Part shown: positions 35,678-44,312 of the stretch, one piece after another
Position numbering within the stretch: position 1 is the stretch's first letter
Layout: each line of letters starts with the position of its first letter
Assembly: GCF_030269605.1 (NCBI RefSeq)
Contig: NZ_BSTQ01000004.1
Coordinates: 405,953 to 469,952 of the forward strand
DNA length: 64,000 nt
Source of the DNA: Lentzea sp. NBRC 105346
Lineage (GTDB): Bacteria; Actinomycetota; Actinomycetes; Mycobacteriales; Pseudonocardiaceae
Reading direction: 5' to 3'
Program-made: the position numbers and the translations under genes
Notes under the pieces: model-generated
The model's input: the letters and a program-made list of their open reading frames with translations, nothing else
The model's database searches: none
Told to the model about the DNA's origin: nothing

Positions 35678-36258
35678 CCGTCATCGACATCGGCACCCGT
35701 GACACCCGGCGAGTGATCATCGGAGGTGCGGTCTCCGGTGCACTCGGCATCGCCGCGCTCGTGGGCTCCGTGTCGGCGTTCGCGGACGGCGAGCCGGTCG
35801 GCGGGATCATCGCGGGCCTGATCGGCGTGGCGCTCACCGGCATCGCGGTGCTCGCGATCGTCAACTGGAAGAAGGTCTCCCGGCCCCGCAAGCTGATCAT
35901 CGAGGCGCCCGGCGTGCGGTGGGACGACCCGCAGGGCACGCCGTGGGCCGTGGCGTGGCAGGAGCTCGGCGCCGTGTCCGTCTCCCGCACGCAGGAGCGG
36001 GTCGTGCAACTCTCGGATGCCTTGACGCGCAAGACGATGGTGCGCCTGGACCTGTTCCCGCGTGATCCACAGCGGTTCCGCGCCACGCACCCGCACATGG
36101 AACACATGTGGGAGTTCCACACCGTGCGCAACGGCTACCGGCTGCCGCTCGGCGACGCCGCCAACCTGGTCCCGCTGCTGGACAACTCGCTGCGGCACTT
36201 CGCCGGACCACTTTATCGAGGTGTGCAGGACGAGGGCTTCACGGTCGGTCTCGTCTGA
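35674..36258 (+). CDS. Two-TM protein of unknown function
   Basis: 194 residues. Two adjacent transmembrane helices (about 15-37 and 43-65) are followed by a cytoplasmic PH-like beta domain (RPRKLIIEAPGVRWDDPQGTPWAVAWQELGAVSV...). No catalytic residues. Start codon overlaps the meaB stop by 4 bp, so it is translated with meaB, but a functional link is not evident. The arrangement of helices before a PH-like domain is common in actinobacterial hypothetical proteins. Confidence 0.72.
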   Translation: MTVIDIGTRDTRRVIIGGAVSGALGIAALVGSVSAFADGEPVGGIIAGLIGVALTGIAVLAIVNWKKVSRPRKLIIEAPGVRWDDPQGTPWAVAWQELGAVSVSRTQERVVQLSDALTRKTMVRLDLFPRDPQRFRATHPHMEHMWEFHTVRNGYRLPLGDAANLVPLLDNSLRHFAGPLYRGVQDEGFTVGLV

Positions 36259-36325
36259 TCCGGGGGCCGGGTCTGAGGTCTAACGACTCTGTCCATCGCC
36301 AGATGAGACGCGCAACGTCGTCTGC

Positions 36326-36676
36326 ATGCCGCTGACCCGCGAGGAGTGCCTCGGACTACTCCGATCGGCGCGTGTGGGTCGCATCGTCTTCACCCAGCAC
36401 GCGCTGCCCGCGGTGCGTCCGGTGGTGTTCCGAGTGGACGGTGGCGTGCTCGTCGTGCGGCTGCCCGAGGACGTGCCGTCGTTCGCGGCACACGACACGA
36501 TCGTCGCCTTCGAGGCCGACGACGTCACCCAGGACCTCGCCACCGGGTGGACGGTGACCGTCGTCGGTCACGCGGTCGAACATCCGGAACCGGACCACCC
36601 CGGCCGCTGGTTGATGATTCCCGTCGAGATGGTGTCCGGCACGAGAATGCTCGAACACTGTACGCACTCAGAGTAA
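36326..36676 (+). CDS. Pyridoxamine 5'-phosphate oxidase-like FMN-binding protein
   Basis: 116 residues, split beta-barrel. Opening LTREECLGLLRSARVGRIVF and the following LPAVRPVVFRVDGG are typical of the small PNPOx-like family that binds FMN, F420 or heme. In actinobacteria such genes often sit beside DosR/DevR-type two-component systems, as here (kinase starts 105 bp downstream). It may be part of the hypoxia/nitric-oxide type response. Cofactor not determinable. Confidence 0.82.
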   Translation: MPLTREECLGLLRSARVGRIVFTQHALPAVRPVVFRVDGGVLVVRLPEDVPSFAAHDTIVAFEADDVTQDLATGWTVTVVGHAVEHPEPDHPGRWLMIPVEMVSGTRMLEHCTHSE

Positions 36677-36780
36677 TTTCGAGTGTAACCACTTGCGGTG
36701 ATGCTCTCCCCTCCGACTACACAGTGGAGTTACCCTCAGTCGTTCGACGTGTCGGCTCCCTCCCCGGAAGGGGTGAAGCT

Positions 36781-38313
36781 GTGGGCGGTTCGGTGAGCAC
36801 GGACCAGCGCTTGCTGGACGCCATGCTGTCGCTCGCCAACGATCTCCGCCTGTCGGACGTGCTGCACCACGTCGTCCAGGTCGCCTGCGAGCTCGTCGGG
36901 GCGCGCTACGGCGCGATGGCCGTCGCCGGGCCGGACCGGCAGGTGCTCGAGTTCTCCGCGGGCGACGAGGGGATCCACTTCCCGGCCGGGGACCCGCGGT
37001 CGATCACCACCGACGACCTGCCCGGCTTCCTCGCCGTTCCGGTCCACGTGCGCGGCGAGGAGTTCGGCAGCCTCTACCTCGCGGGCAAGGCCGAGTTCTC
37101 GCAACGGGACGAGGAGATCGTCGCCGCGGTCGCGGCCACGGCCGGCGTCGCGATCGAGAACGCCCGGCTGTTCGAGAAGGCCCGCCAGCGCGAGACGTGG
37201 CTGCGCGCCACCACCGAGGTCACCACCGCGATGCTCACCGGCACCAGCGGTCGCGACGCGCTGTGTCTCGTCGCGAACCGGGCCCGCGCGGCGGCCGGTG
37301 GCATCGTCGCCACGCTGATGCTGCTGAACGACGACGACGAGCTCGTGCTGGAGGTCGTCGACGGGGGCCGCGGCGTGCTCGCCGAGGGACAGGTCGTGCC
37401 GCGCCGGCCGGACAGCCTCACCTACGAGGTCTTCGACAGCGGCGAGGCCCGCCACTCCGCCGAGGCGGGCGCGTGCCTCGTCGAACCACCGGGCGCGGTC
37501 GGGCCGGGCGTGCTCGTCCCGCTGTCGGCCGGCGAACGCATGCTCGGCGTGCTGCTGGTGTCGCGGCCGGCGGGCGAGCCCGTGTTCGACGAGACCGACA
37601 TCGAGCTCGTGGAGTCGTTCGCCGGGCAGGCAGCGCTGGTCATGGAGCTCACGCGCGCGCAGAGCAACGCGCAGCGGCTCGCCGTGCTGGAGGACCGCGA
37701 CCGGATTGCGCGCGACCTGCACGACCTGGTGATCCAGCGGCTCTTCGGGCTCGGACTCGGCCTGCAGGGCCTGACCGGCTCGGTCGAGCGGCCGACCGCG
37801 GCGGAGCGGATCACGAAGTTCGTGGAGGAGGTCGACGCGACGATCCGCGAGATCCGCCGCACGATCTTCTCCCTGCAGGAGCCGCCGTCGCCGAACATCA
37901 GTCTGCGCGGGCAGATCATGCGCGCGGTGCAGGAGACGGCCGGGCTGACGGGGTTCGAGCCGGCGCTCTCGCTGCAGGGCCCGCTCGACTCGCTGGTGCC
38001 GGACGCCCTGCGGCCCGATCTGCTCGCCACGTTGCGCGAGGCGCTCACGAACGTGGCCCGGCACGCGCTGGCGGAGCGTGTGCAGGTCACCGTCGTCGTC
38101 GATCCGTCGGCCGCCCGGCTCGGGCTGGTCGTCCGCGACGACGGTGTCGGCCTGTCCGACGAACCACCCCACCGCAGCGGCGGTCTCGCGAACATGGCCG
38201 CGCGTGCCGCGCGCTGGAACGGCAACTGCTCGATCGAGTCCGTTCCGGGAGAAGGCGTGCGGGTTTTCTGGTCCGTTCCGCTCGTGCAGGAGGTGCCATG
38301 GCGATCGCGGTGA
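36781..38313 (+). CDS. GAF-domain sensor histidine kinase (DevS/DosT-like)
   Basis: 510 residues: two GAF domains (about 15-135 and 150-285), HisKA_3 dimerisation domain with phosphorylated H314 in RDLHDLVIQRLFGLG, and HATPase_c domain (about 395-500) with REALTNVARHA and RDDGVGL motifs. In DevS/DosT the first GAF binds heme and senses O2, NO or CO; whether the heme histidine exists here is unclear. No transmembrane helices. GTG 36781 chosen after an AAGGGG site; GTG 36793 also possible. It overlaps the regulator gene by 16 bp. Confidence 0.9.
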   Translation: MGGSVSTDQRLLDAMLSLANDLRLSDVLHHVVQVACELVGARYGAMAVAGPDRQVLEFSAGDEGIHFPAGDPRSITTDDLPGFLAVPVHVRGEEFGSLYLAGKAEFSQRDEEIVAAVAATAGVAIENARLFEKARQRETWLRATTEVTTAMLTGTSGRDALCLVANRARAAAGGIVATLMLLNDDDELVLEVVDGGRGVLAEGQVVPRRPDSLTYEVFDSGEARHSAEAGACLVEPPGAVGPGVLVPLSAGERMLGVLLVSRPAGEPVFDETDIELVESFAGQAALVMELTRAQSNAQRLAVLEDRDRIARDLHDLVIQRLFGLGLGLQGLTGSVERPTAAERITKFVEEVDATIREIRRTIFSLQEPPSPNISLRGQIMRAVQETAGLTGFEPALSLQGPLDSLVPDALRPDLLATLREALTNVARHALAERVQVTVVVDPSAARLGLVVRDDGVGLSDEPPHRSGGLANMAARAARWNGNCSIESVPGEGVRVFWSVPLVQEVPWRSR

Positions 38314-38951
38314 TGCTGGTCGACGATCACGAGATCGTGCGCAGGGGCCTTCAGCAGCTCCTCGCCCAAGCCCCCGACATCGACGTGGTCGGAGAGGCCG
38401 ACAACGCCACGTCCGCCGTCGCGCTCGCCCCGCAGGTGCGGCCTGACGTCGCGATCATCGACGTCCGGCTGCCCGACGGCGACGGCGTCACGGTGTGCCG
38501 GGAGATTCGCTCCATCCTCGAGCCGCCGCCGGCGTGCCTGATGCTCACGTCCTATTCGGACGACGAGGCGCTGTTCGGCGCGATCATGGCGGGCGCGTCC
38601 GGGTACATGCTCAAGGAGGTGTCGGGCAACGACCTCGTCGCCGCCGTCCGGACCCTCGCCGACGGCGGCTCACTGCTGCACGCCGGCGTCACATCCACTG
38701 TGCTGCAACGACTTCGCGGCGGCCCGGAGGAGGACCCGCGCTACGCCGCGCTCAGCCCGCAGGAACGCCGCATCCTCGACCTGATCGCGGAGGGCATGAC
38801 CAACCGGCAGATCGCGAACCGGCTGTACCTGGCCGAGAAGACCGTGAAGAACTACGTGTCGTCGTTGCTGCACAAGCTCGGCTTCGACCGGCGGACCGAG
38901 GCGGGCGTCTACGCGGCACGGCGCAGACGGACCCATCCCGGTTCGTTCTAA
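38298..38951 (+). CDS. NarL/FixJ-type response regulator (DevR/DosR-like)
   Basis: 217 residues. The receiver domain (1-120) has acidic pocket D9-D10, phospho-acceptor D55 (IIDVRLPDGDG) and the conserved Lys in MLKEVSGN. The LuxR-type helix-turn-helix (about 150-210) includes LSPQERRILDLIAEGMTNRQI and KTVKNYVSSLLHKLG, as in DevR/DosR. Start ATG 38298 follows GGAGG and lies inside the kinase gene. The system probably responds to oxygen or redox state; targets are unknown. Its stop overlaps that of the convergent GT2 gene by 4 bp. Confidence 0.92.
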   Translation: MAIAVMLVDDHEIVRRGLQQLLAQAPDIDVVGEADNATSAVALAPQVRPDVAIIDVRLPDGDGVTVCREIRSILEPPPACLMLTSYSDDEALFGAIMAGASGYMLKEVSGNDLVAAVRTLADGGSLLHAGVTSTVLQRLRGGPEEDPRYAALSPQERRILDLIAEGMTNRQIANRLYLAEKTVKNYVSSLLHKLGFDRRTEAGVYAARRRRTHPGSF

Positions 38952-40246
38952 GCGGCCTTGACGACCGGTTCCTCCACCAGACGCTCGGTCTTCGCCCACG
39001 CGTTGCGACCGGCGAAGTGCCGGAACAGCGCGCGCAACGTCGAAATCGAGCCCAGCACGAGAAAACCGGGATAGGCGAGCCCGACGAGCAACGCCCGCCA
39101 CAGCGGCTCGTCACCGTGCTTGAGCCGGTGCACCAGACCCCAGATGACGCCCGGCACGACCAGCGCCCCGAGCCACAACAGCATCGCGAACGCGGCCTCC
39201 GGCCCGATCGCGACGAGCCCGAACACGTCGTCCCGCGCGATCTGGCCGTACACGTTCAGGCCCAGCAACGCACAGATCACCAGCGTCATCGGCGCCACCA
39301 GCCACGGCGTCAGCAGGTACTGCATGAACTCGATCAGCGCGATCGACGAGATGTGCCTGGCGCGCAACAACTTCGGTACGTATGAGAGGCACTGCAGGTT
39401 GCCCTGGCCCCAGCGGGTCCGCTGACGCAGCAACCGGTTCACGTCGATCAGGCCCTGCTGCGTGATCGTCGCCCGCGTCGCGTACCGGATGCGCTGGCCG
39501 TCCAGGTGGATCCGCAGGCCCAGTTCCAGATCCTCGACCAGACAGGCGGACCACGGCGCGTCGCCGAGCCGCATCAACGTGCTCAGCCGCACGAACTGCC
39601 CGTTGCCGCCCAGCCCGACCGTGCCGACGACGTCGCGCAACGACTGCGACGCGTCCACGACACAGCTGAATTCCAGGTCCTGCAGGAAAGCCAGCATGTG
39701 ACCGCGGTTGTGGATGCGCACGCGGCACTGCACCGCGCCCACACTGCGTTCCGCGAAGTACTGCGTGATCTCGCTCAGCATGCCGGGTGCGCCACGACCG
39801 TCGCCGTCGATCACGCCGATCACCACGCGGTGCACGAGGCCCTCGCGTTCGGCGATCTCGCGGATGTAGCGATACGCGTGGTTGAGCGCCTCGCCCTTGC
39901 CCTTGCGCGCGTTCGGCGGCTCGCGCCGGATCACGTGCAGCCGGTGGTCGTCGATCTCCGCGAGCACATGCGGTGTCCGGTCGTCCGATCCGTCGTCGAC
40001 CACGACGACCTGAACGGGCGTCCGCGCGCCGTCCAGCGCGAGTGCCGACCGGACCGTGTTGGCGACGACTCTTTCCTCGTTCAGAGCCGGAATGATGATC
40101 CAGTACTCGAGAGGATGTTTGCTCGCGACATCGCTCTGACCTGGCTTCGGGCGCCACCAGACGAACAGCGCCAGAACAAGGTTGTAACAGGGCCAGAACG
40201 CGAGGAGGACGAGCATGAACGTCGCGAATTGTGTGGTCTCAGTCAT
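38948..40246 (-). CDS. Membrane glycosyltransferase family 2, processive-synthase type
   Basis: 432 residues with a transmembrane helix at the N-terminus (about 8-30) and three to four near the C-terminus (about 295-410). The GT-A core has the UDP-binding Asp in VVVDDGSDD, the metal-binding DGD, a VEDLELG acceptor motif and QRTRW (the QxxRW of processive beta-glycan synthases such as cellulose, chitin and PNAG synthases). ATG 40246 chosen over an upstream frame. Divergent from the UDP-GlcNAc 2-epimerase gene, so it probably builds an N-acetylhexosamine-containing polysaccharide. Confidence 0.87.
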   Translation of the reverse strand: MTETTQFATFMLVLLAFWPCYNLVLALFVWWRPKPGQSDVASKHPLEYWIIIPALNEERVVANTVRSALALDGARTPVQVVVVDDGSDDRTPHVLAEIDDHRLHVIRREPPNARKGKGEALNHAYRYIREIAEREGLVHRVVIGVIDGDGRGAPGMLSEITQYFAERSVGAVQCRVRIHNRGHMLAFLQDLEFSCVVDASQSLRDVVGTVGLGGNGQFVRLSTLMRLGDAPWSACLVEDLELGLRIHLDGQRIRYATRATITQQGLIDVNRLLRQRTRWGQGNLQCLSYVPKLLRARHISSIALIEFMQYLLTPWLVAPMTLVICALLGLNVYGQIARDDVFGLVAIGPEAAFAMLLWLGALVVPGVIWGLVHRLKHGDEPLWRALLVGLAYPGFLVLGSISTLRALFRHFAGRNAWAKTERLVEEPVVKAA

Positions 40247-40590
40247 ATTACTGGCCAGTTGGAGAAAGAAATTGCATGGGCAACGAGTTGCGCGCACCGA
40301 CAGGGACTTGGCGCATTCAAACTCCCGGTAACGAAGCGTGGGGCCTGTGCGAGATACCAGACGGCAAGCTCAGAAGCTGGGGTTCCGGCTGGAGGTTAGG
40401 GGCAGGGGACAGGGGCGTCAACTGACCTAATCGAAGGTGCAAGACAACTCGTTACACGCCACTTCGTGAAGCTAATCACCGCAATGGCGGTACCCAGCTT
40501 CCGTAGTTGCGAAATGGTATTTACACACCGCTGTTCATTACCTGATACGCACGTACTGCCGCCGCGTGCATAGAGCCAAAGAGGTAGAAG
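40247..40590. other. Divergent intergenic region, comparatively AT-rich
   Basis: 344 bp between the GT2 synthase and wecB starts. Its base composition is clearly less GC-rich than the flanking genes (for example around 40430-40560). It must carry promoters for both directions. I recognise no riboswitch, operator or small gene; a 64-codon frame at 40231-40425 has no ribosome-binding site and no plausible protein. Confidence 0.5.
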
Positions 40591-41820
40591 ATGGGTCTTA
40601 GTGCCCTTGTCCCGGGTCCGCGGGAGATCGGGCCCGGCGAGGAGCCTGAGGTGTTCCTGATCGCGGGCACACGCCCGGAAGCGGTCAAACTGGCACCGGT
40701 GGCAGCGGCCATGTTCGCCGGGGGTCGCATGCGTCCCGTGCTGGTGAACAGCGGGCAGCATCCGCAGATGGTGGACCAGGCGCTCGAGTCCTTCGGGTTC
40801 AGCGCGGACATCACGATCAAGCTTTCGAGAGTCACGGGTGCCCAGGCCGAGCTGACCAGCCAGTTGCTGGAGGAGCTCGACCGGATCTACACCGAACGCC
40901 GCCCCGCCGCGGTGCTGGTCCAGGGCGACACGACCACCACGCTCGCCGGGGCGCTCGCCGCGTTCTGGCAGCAGATTCCGGTCGTGCACCTGGAGGCCGG
41001 GCTGCGGTCCTACGACCTCACCTCGCCGTTCCCGGAGGAGGGCAACCGCCGGATGGTGGGGCAGATCGCCTCGCTACACCTCGCGCCGACCCGTGAGTCC
41101 GCGGCGAACCTCGCCGAGGAGTCGTTGGCGGGCAACAACGTCCTCACGATCGGCAACACCGTCGTCGACGCCGTGCTCGACGTCGCCGCGCGCCGTGCAC
41201 CTTATGGCGACACCCGTCTGCAGGAAGTGGAGACGAAAGTCCACAACGGACAGGCGCGCCTGGTGCTGGTGACGACGCACCGGCGAGAATCCTGGGGCGA
41301 GCCGCTCGACCGCGTGCTGCACGCCGTGGCAGATCTCGTCGCCGCGAAGCCGGACATCGAGGTCGTGCTGCCCGCGCACCCGAACCCGGCCGTGCGCGAG
41401 CAGGTCATGACCGTCCTCGGCGGGCTGGACCGGGTGACGATCACCGAGCCGTTGCCGTACGCGCAGCTCGCGCGGTTGCTGTCGGCGTGCACGCTCGTGC
41501 TCTCCGACTCCGGCGGCATTCAGGAGGAGGCGCCGAGTTTCGGTATTCCGGTGCTGGTGCTGCGGGACGTGACCGAGCGGATGGAGGCCGTGCACGCGGG
41601 GTGCGCGGTGCTCGTGGGCACCGACCGCGACCGCATCGTGTCGCTCGCCTCCGACCTCCTCGACGACTCCGCCGCCCGCGCGGCCATGACCGCGGACGGC
41701 AACCCGTTCGGCGACGGCCTGGCCTCCGTGCGCACCGAGCAGGCGTTCGCGTGGCTGCTCGGCCTGCAGGACCACCGCCCCACCGAGTTCGCACCACTCC
41801 AGAAGGTAGACGTCGGATGA
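40591..41820 (+). CDS. wecB: UDP-N-acetylglucosamine 2-epimerase (non-hydrolysing)
   Basis: 409 residues, about 30 longer than the usual 370-380 because of an N-terminal extension. Family motifs GTRPEAVKLAPV, HLEAGLRSYD, PFPEEGNRRMV, THRRESWG and SDSGGIQEEAPSFG are all present. The enzyme interconverts UDP-GlcNAc and UDP-ManNAc in the cytoplasm, supplying ManNAc for surface polysaccharide. The stop overlaps the start of the DUF2334 gene (ATGA, 41817-41820), so the two are co-translated. Confidence 0.93.
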   Translation: MGLSALVPGPREIGPGEEPEVFLIAGTRPEAVKLAPVAAAMFAGGRMRPVLVNSGQHPQMVDQALESFGFSADITIKLSRVTGAQAELTSQLLEELDRIYTERRPAAVLVQGDTTTTLAGALAAFWQQIPVVHLEAGLRSYDLTSPFPEEGNRRMVGQIASLHLAPTRESAANLAEESLAGNNVLTIGNTVVDAVLDVAARRAPYGDTRLQEVETKVHNGQARLVLVTTHRRESWGEPLDRVLHAVADLVAAKPDIEVVLPAHPNPAVREQVMTVLGGLDRVTITEPLPYAQLARLLSACTLVLSDSGGIQEEAPSFGIPVLVLRDVTERMEAVHAGCAVLVGTDRDRIVSLASDLLDDSAARAAMTADGNPFGDGLASVRTEQAFAWLLGLQDHRPTEFAPLQKVDVG

Positions 41821-43607
41821 AACTCTCCAAGCTGACGCTGGGAGCCGTCGGCACCGTCGCGGCTCTCGTTCTGACGGCGTCGCCCGGCGTGCAGGCGGCA
41901 CCGATCTCGCTCGGAACCGGCCCGCAGTCCGTCGGTGAGCTCGCGGACCGGCTGCTGCCCGGCCCGCCGAAGCCCGCCACGTCGAAGCCGGCTGCGACGA
42001 ACGTCGAAAAGCGCAAGGACCAGCCGGGCGTGCTGAGCACCGTGCTGTCGCCGCTGGTCGGCCAGTCCTCGACGGCCGCCGCCGCGGCGTCCAACGGCAA
42101 GGCCGCGCCCGGTGCGCCACTGTCCCGCAAGACGCTGGTGCTGTACGACAGCACGGGCTCCTGGGCGTGGCTCGGTGAGGCCTACGCGGTCGTGGCGGCC
42201 AACCTCGTGTCGCACGGCAGCGCCTACGTCATGCACCCGGTGAGCAGCTACGCCGCGGGCGAGATGGCGGGCTACACCGGCGTCATCTACATCGGCTCGA
42301 CCTACGACGAGCCGCTGCCGACGGCGTTCCTCGACGACGTGCTCGCGGGCAGCCGCCCGGTGCTGTGGATGGCGCACAACATCTGGCAGCTCTCGGCGCG
42401 TGCGGCGAACTTCACCGCGCAGTACGGCTGGAACTGGTCCGGCTTCGACTTCGGTGAGGCCACCGAGGTGACGTACAAGGGCGTCGCGCTGAACCGCGAC
42501 GAGCTCACCGTGGCGTCCGGCCTGATGGTCACGCAGATCAGCGACGCCACCAAGGCCGCGCCGCTGGCCGTCGCGAACGGCAGCGCCGCCGGGCCGATCA
42601 ACTGGGCCACGCGGTCGGGCAACCTCACCTACATCGGCGAGATCCCGTTCAGCTACGTCGGCCACGGCGACCGCTACCTCGCGGCCGCGGACCTGATCAG
42701 CGACATCGCCAACCCGGCCGGTCCGGACCGCAAGCGCGCGCTGGTGCGCATCGAGGACGTCGGCCCCGACGCCGACCCGGCCGAGCTGCGTGCGGTCGCG
42801 GACTACCTGTACGCGCAGAAGGTTCCGTTCACCGTCGCGGTCTACCCGCAGTTCGAGAACCCGCTCGGCGCCGAGAACGGTGGCGTGCCCGAGTCGTACT
42901 CGCTGGCCTCACGGCCGCAGGTGATCACCGCGCTGCGGTACATGCAGAACCGCGGTGGCACGCTGCTGATGCACGGGTACACGCACCAGTTCGGCAAGAT
43001 CAAGAACCCGTACGACGGCATGTCCGCCAACGACTTCGAGTTCTACCGGGCGCACATCGACCCGAACGACAGCGTGATCTACGACGGCCCGGTCCCCGGT
43101 GACTCGGCGGCGTGGATGCAGGGCCGGATCAACTCGTCGCGCACGGGGTTCATGCTCGCCGGCTTCGCCGCGCCGACGATCTTCGAGCCGCCGCACTACG
43201 CCGCGTCGGCCGTGGACTACCAGGTGATCCAGAACAACTTCGGCAAGCGCTACGACCGGGGTCTCTACTTCGGCGGGTACTGCCCGAACGGCGCGTGCGG
43301 CACCGGAATCCCGCAGTACGACCGGATCTTCGGCCAGTACTTCCCGTACCTGGTGCGCGACATCTACGGCTCGGTGGTGGCGCCCGAAGGTGTCGGCAAC
43401 GTCGAGCCGGAGCCGTTCAACCACCACCCCGCGCGGCTGCCCGCGGACCTGATCGACACGGCCCGCAGCATGAAGGTCGTGAAGGACGGCGTGGCGAGCT
43501 TCTTCTACCACCCGTACCTGGGCACGTCGTACCTGCAGCAGACGGTGTCCGGCATCAAGGCGCTGGGCTACCAGTTCGTTCCCGTCAACACCGTGATGGC
43601 AGGCTGA
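41817..43607 (+). CDS. Secreted DUF2334 (polysaccharide deacetylase-like) protein
   Basis: 596 residues. A Sec signal peptide (1-27, ending GVQAAP) precedes a Pro/Lys-rich spacer (about 40-70), a beta-rich middle domain (about 100-290; LVLYDSTGSWAWLGEAYAVV) and a DUF2334 domain from about 300. The latter shows the metal-binding pattern of NodB-like deacetylases: Asp in VRIEDVGPDA and HGYTHQFG. Start ATG 41817 overlaps the wecB stop. Beside a GT2 synthase it is likely a deacetylase or processing enzyme of the exported glycan. Activity is inferred. Confidence 0.85.
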   Translation: MKLSKLTLGAVGTVAALVLTASPGVQAAPISLGTGPQSVGELADRLLPGPPKPATSKPAATNVEKRKDQPGVLSTVLSPLVGQSSTAAAAASNGKAAPGAPLSRKTLVLYDSTGSWAWLGEAYAVVAANLVSHGSAYVMHPVSSYAAGEMAGYTGVIYIGSTYDEPLPTAFLDDVLAGSRPVLWMAHNIWQLSARAANFTAQYGWNWSGFDFGEATEVTYKGVALNRDELTVASGLMVTQISDATKAAPLAVANGSAAGPINWATRSGNLTYIGEIPFSYVGHGDRYLAAADLISDIANPAGPDRKRALVRIEDVGPDADPAELRAVADYLYAQKVPFTVAVYPQFENPLGAENGGVPESYSLASRPQVITALRYMQNRGGTLLMHGYTHQFGKIKNPYDGMSANDFEFYRAHIDPNDSVIYDGPVPGDSAAWMQGRINSSRTGFMLAGFAAPTIFEPPHYAASAVDYQVIQNNFGKRYDRGLYFGGYCPNGACGTGIPQYDRIFGQYFPYLVRDIYGSVVAPEGVGNVEPEPFNHHPARLPADLIDTARSMKVVKDGVASFFYHPYLGTSYLQQTVSGIKALGYQFVPVNTVMAG

Positions 43608-43613
43608 GTTTCC

Positions 43614-44312
43614 ATGGGCGGGGCACGTCGGCTGTCGTTGCTGATGCTGACGTGCCTCGCCGCGTGTTCGACCGTGGAGGGCTCGCCAACCGGTGTGCCC
43701 ACCACCACGACCACGCCGCCAGTGGTCACCACCACCGCGCCATCGACGACCACGATCCCGCCGACAACACCGGTTCCACCGACGACCACCACTGCCGTGG
43801 GGCAGCAGTCGGCCGGCTGGACGATCACCGTGTACTACACGGCGGTCGAGTCGTTCCACAGCGGTGAGCGCAAACGGGTGCGCGGCTGTCCGAAGATCGA
43901 CTGCGCCAACGGGTCGGATGACCTGGGCAGCTATCCCGCCGACTTCGTCGAGGCGGTCGAGAGCGAGGGGACCGGCCGCACCGCGTCCGGCAAGTACCTG
44001 AACTGGTCGCACGACAGTGGTTTCTGGCTGGACACCGCGCCGCGCGACACGAACGGCGGCGTGCTCGAACCCTTCGTCTCCGCGGCGGCCGACGGTCTGC
44101 CGAAAGGCGCGCGGGTCAAGATCGTCTCTTGTGGACAGACGGACGTGTGTGCGAAGTTCCGGTCGGCGAGCTGGGTGATCAAGGACTCCTTCACGCCGGG
44201 ACTGGGCGGTACCAAGCACATCGACCTGTACCTGGGCGAGGAGAACGGCCCGCGCTTCACCGAGAGCGCGTGGTACACGACCTTCACGCAGGCCGTTCTC
44301 CTGATCGGCTGA
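43614..44312 (+). CDS. Lipoprotein with 3D/double-psi barrel-like domain
   Basis: 232 residues. Lipobox LAAC, a Thr/Pro-rich linker (TTTTTPPVVTTTAPSTTT), then a C-terminal domain of about 150 residues with GRTASGKYLNWS, PKGARVKIVSCG and GLGGTKHIDLYLG. This resembles the RlpA/3D (Asp-Asp-Asp) double-psi barrel fold found in lytic transglycosylases and expansin-like proteins. The family call is by eye. It starts 6 bp after the DUF2334 stop and is probably the last gene of the wecB unit. Confidence 0.75.
   Translation: MGGARRLSLLMLTCLAACSTVEGSPTGVPTTTTTPPVVTTTAPSTTTIPPTTPVPPTTTTAVGQQSAGWTITVYYTAVESFHSGERKRVRGCPKIDCANGSDDLGSYPADFVEAVESEGTGRTASGKYLNWSHDSGFWLDTAPRDTNGGVLEPFVSAAADGLPKGARVKIVSCGQTDVCAKFRSASWVIKDSFTPGLGGTKHIDLYLGEENGPRFTESAWYTTFTQAVLLIG

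Noticed and set aside
40247..40590. Riboswitch upstream of the polysaccharide genes
   Set aside because: I looked for c-di-GMP and c-di-AMP riboswitch core sequences on both strands and found none.
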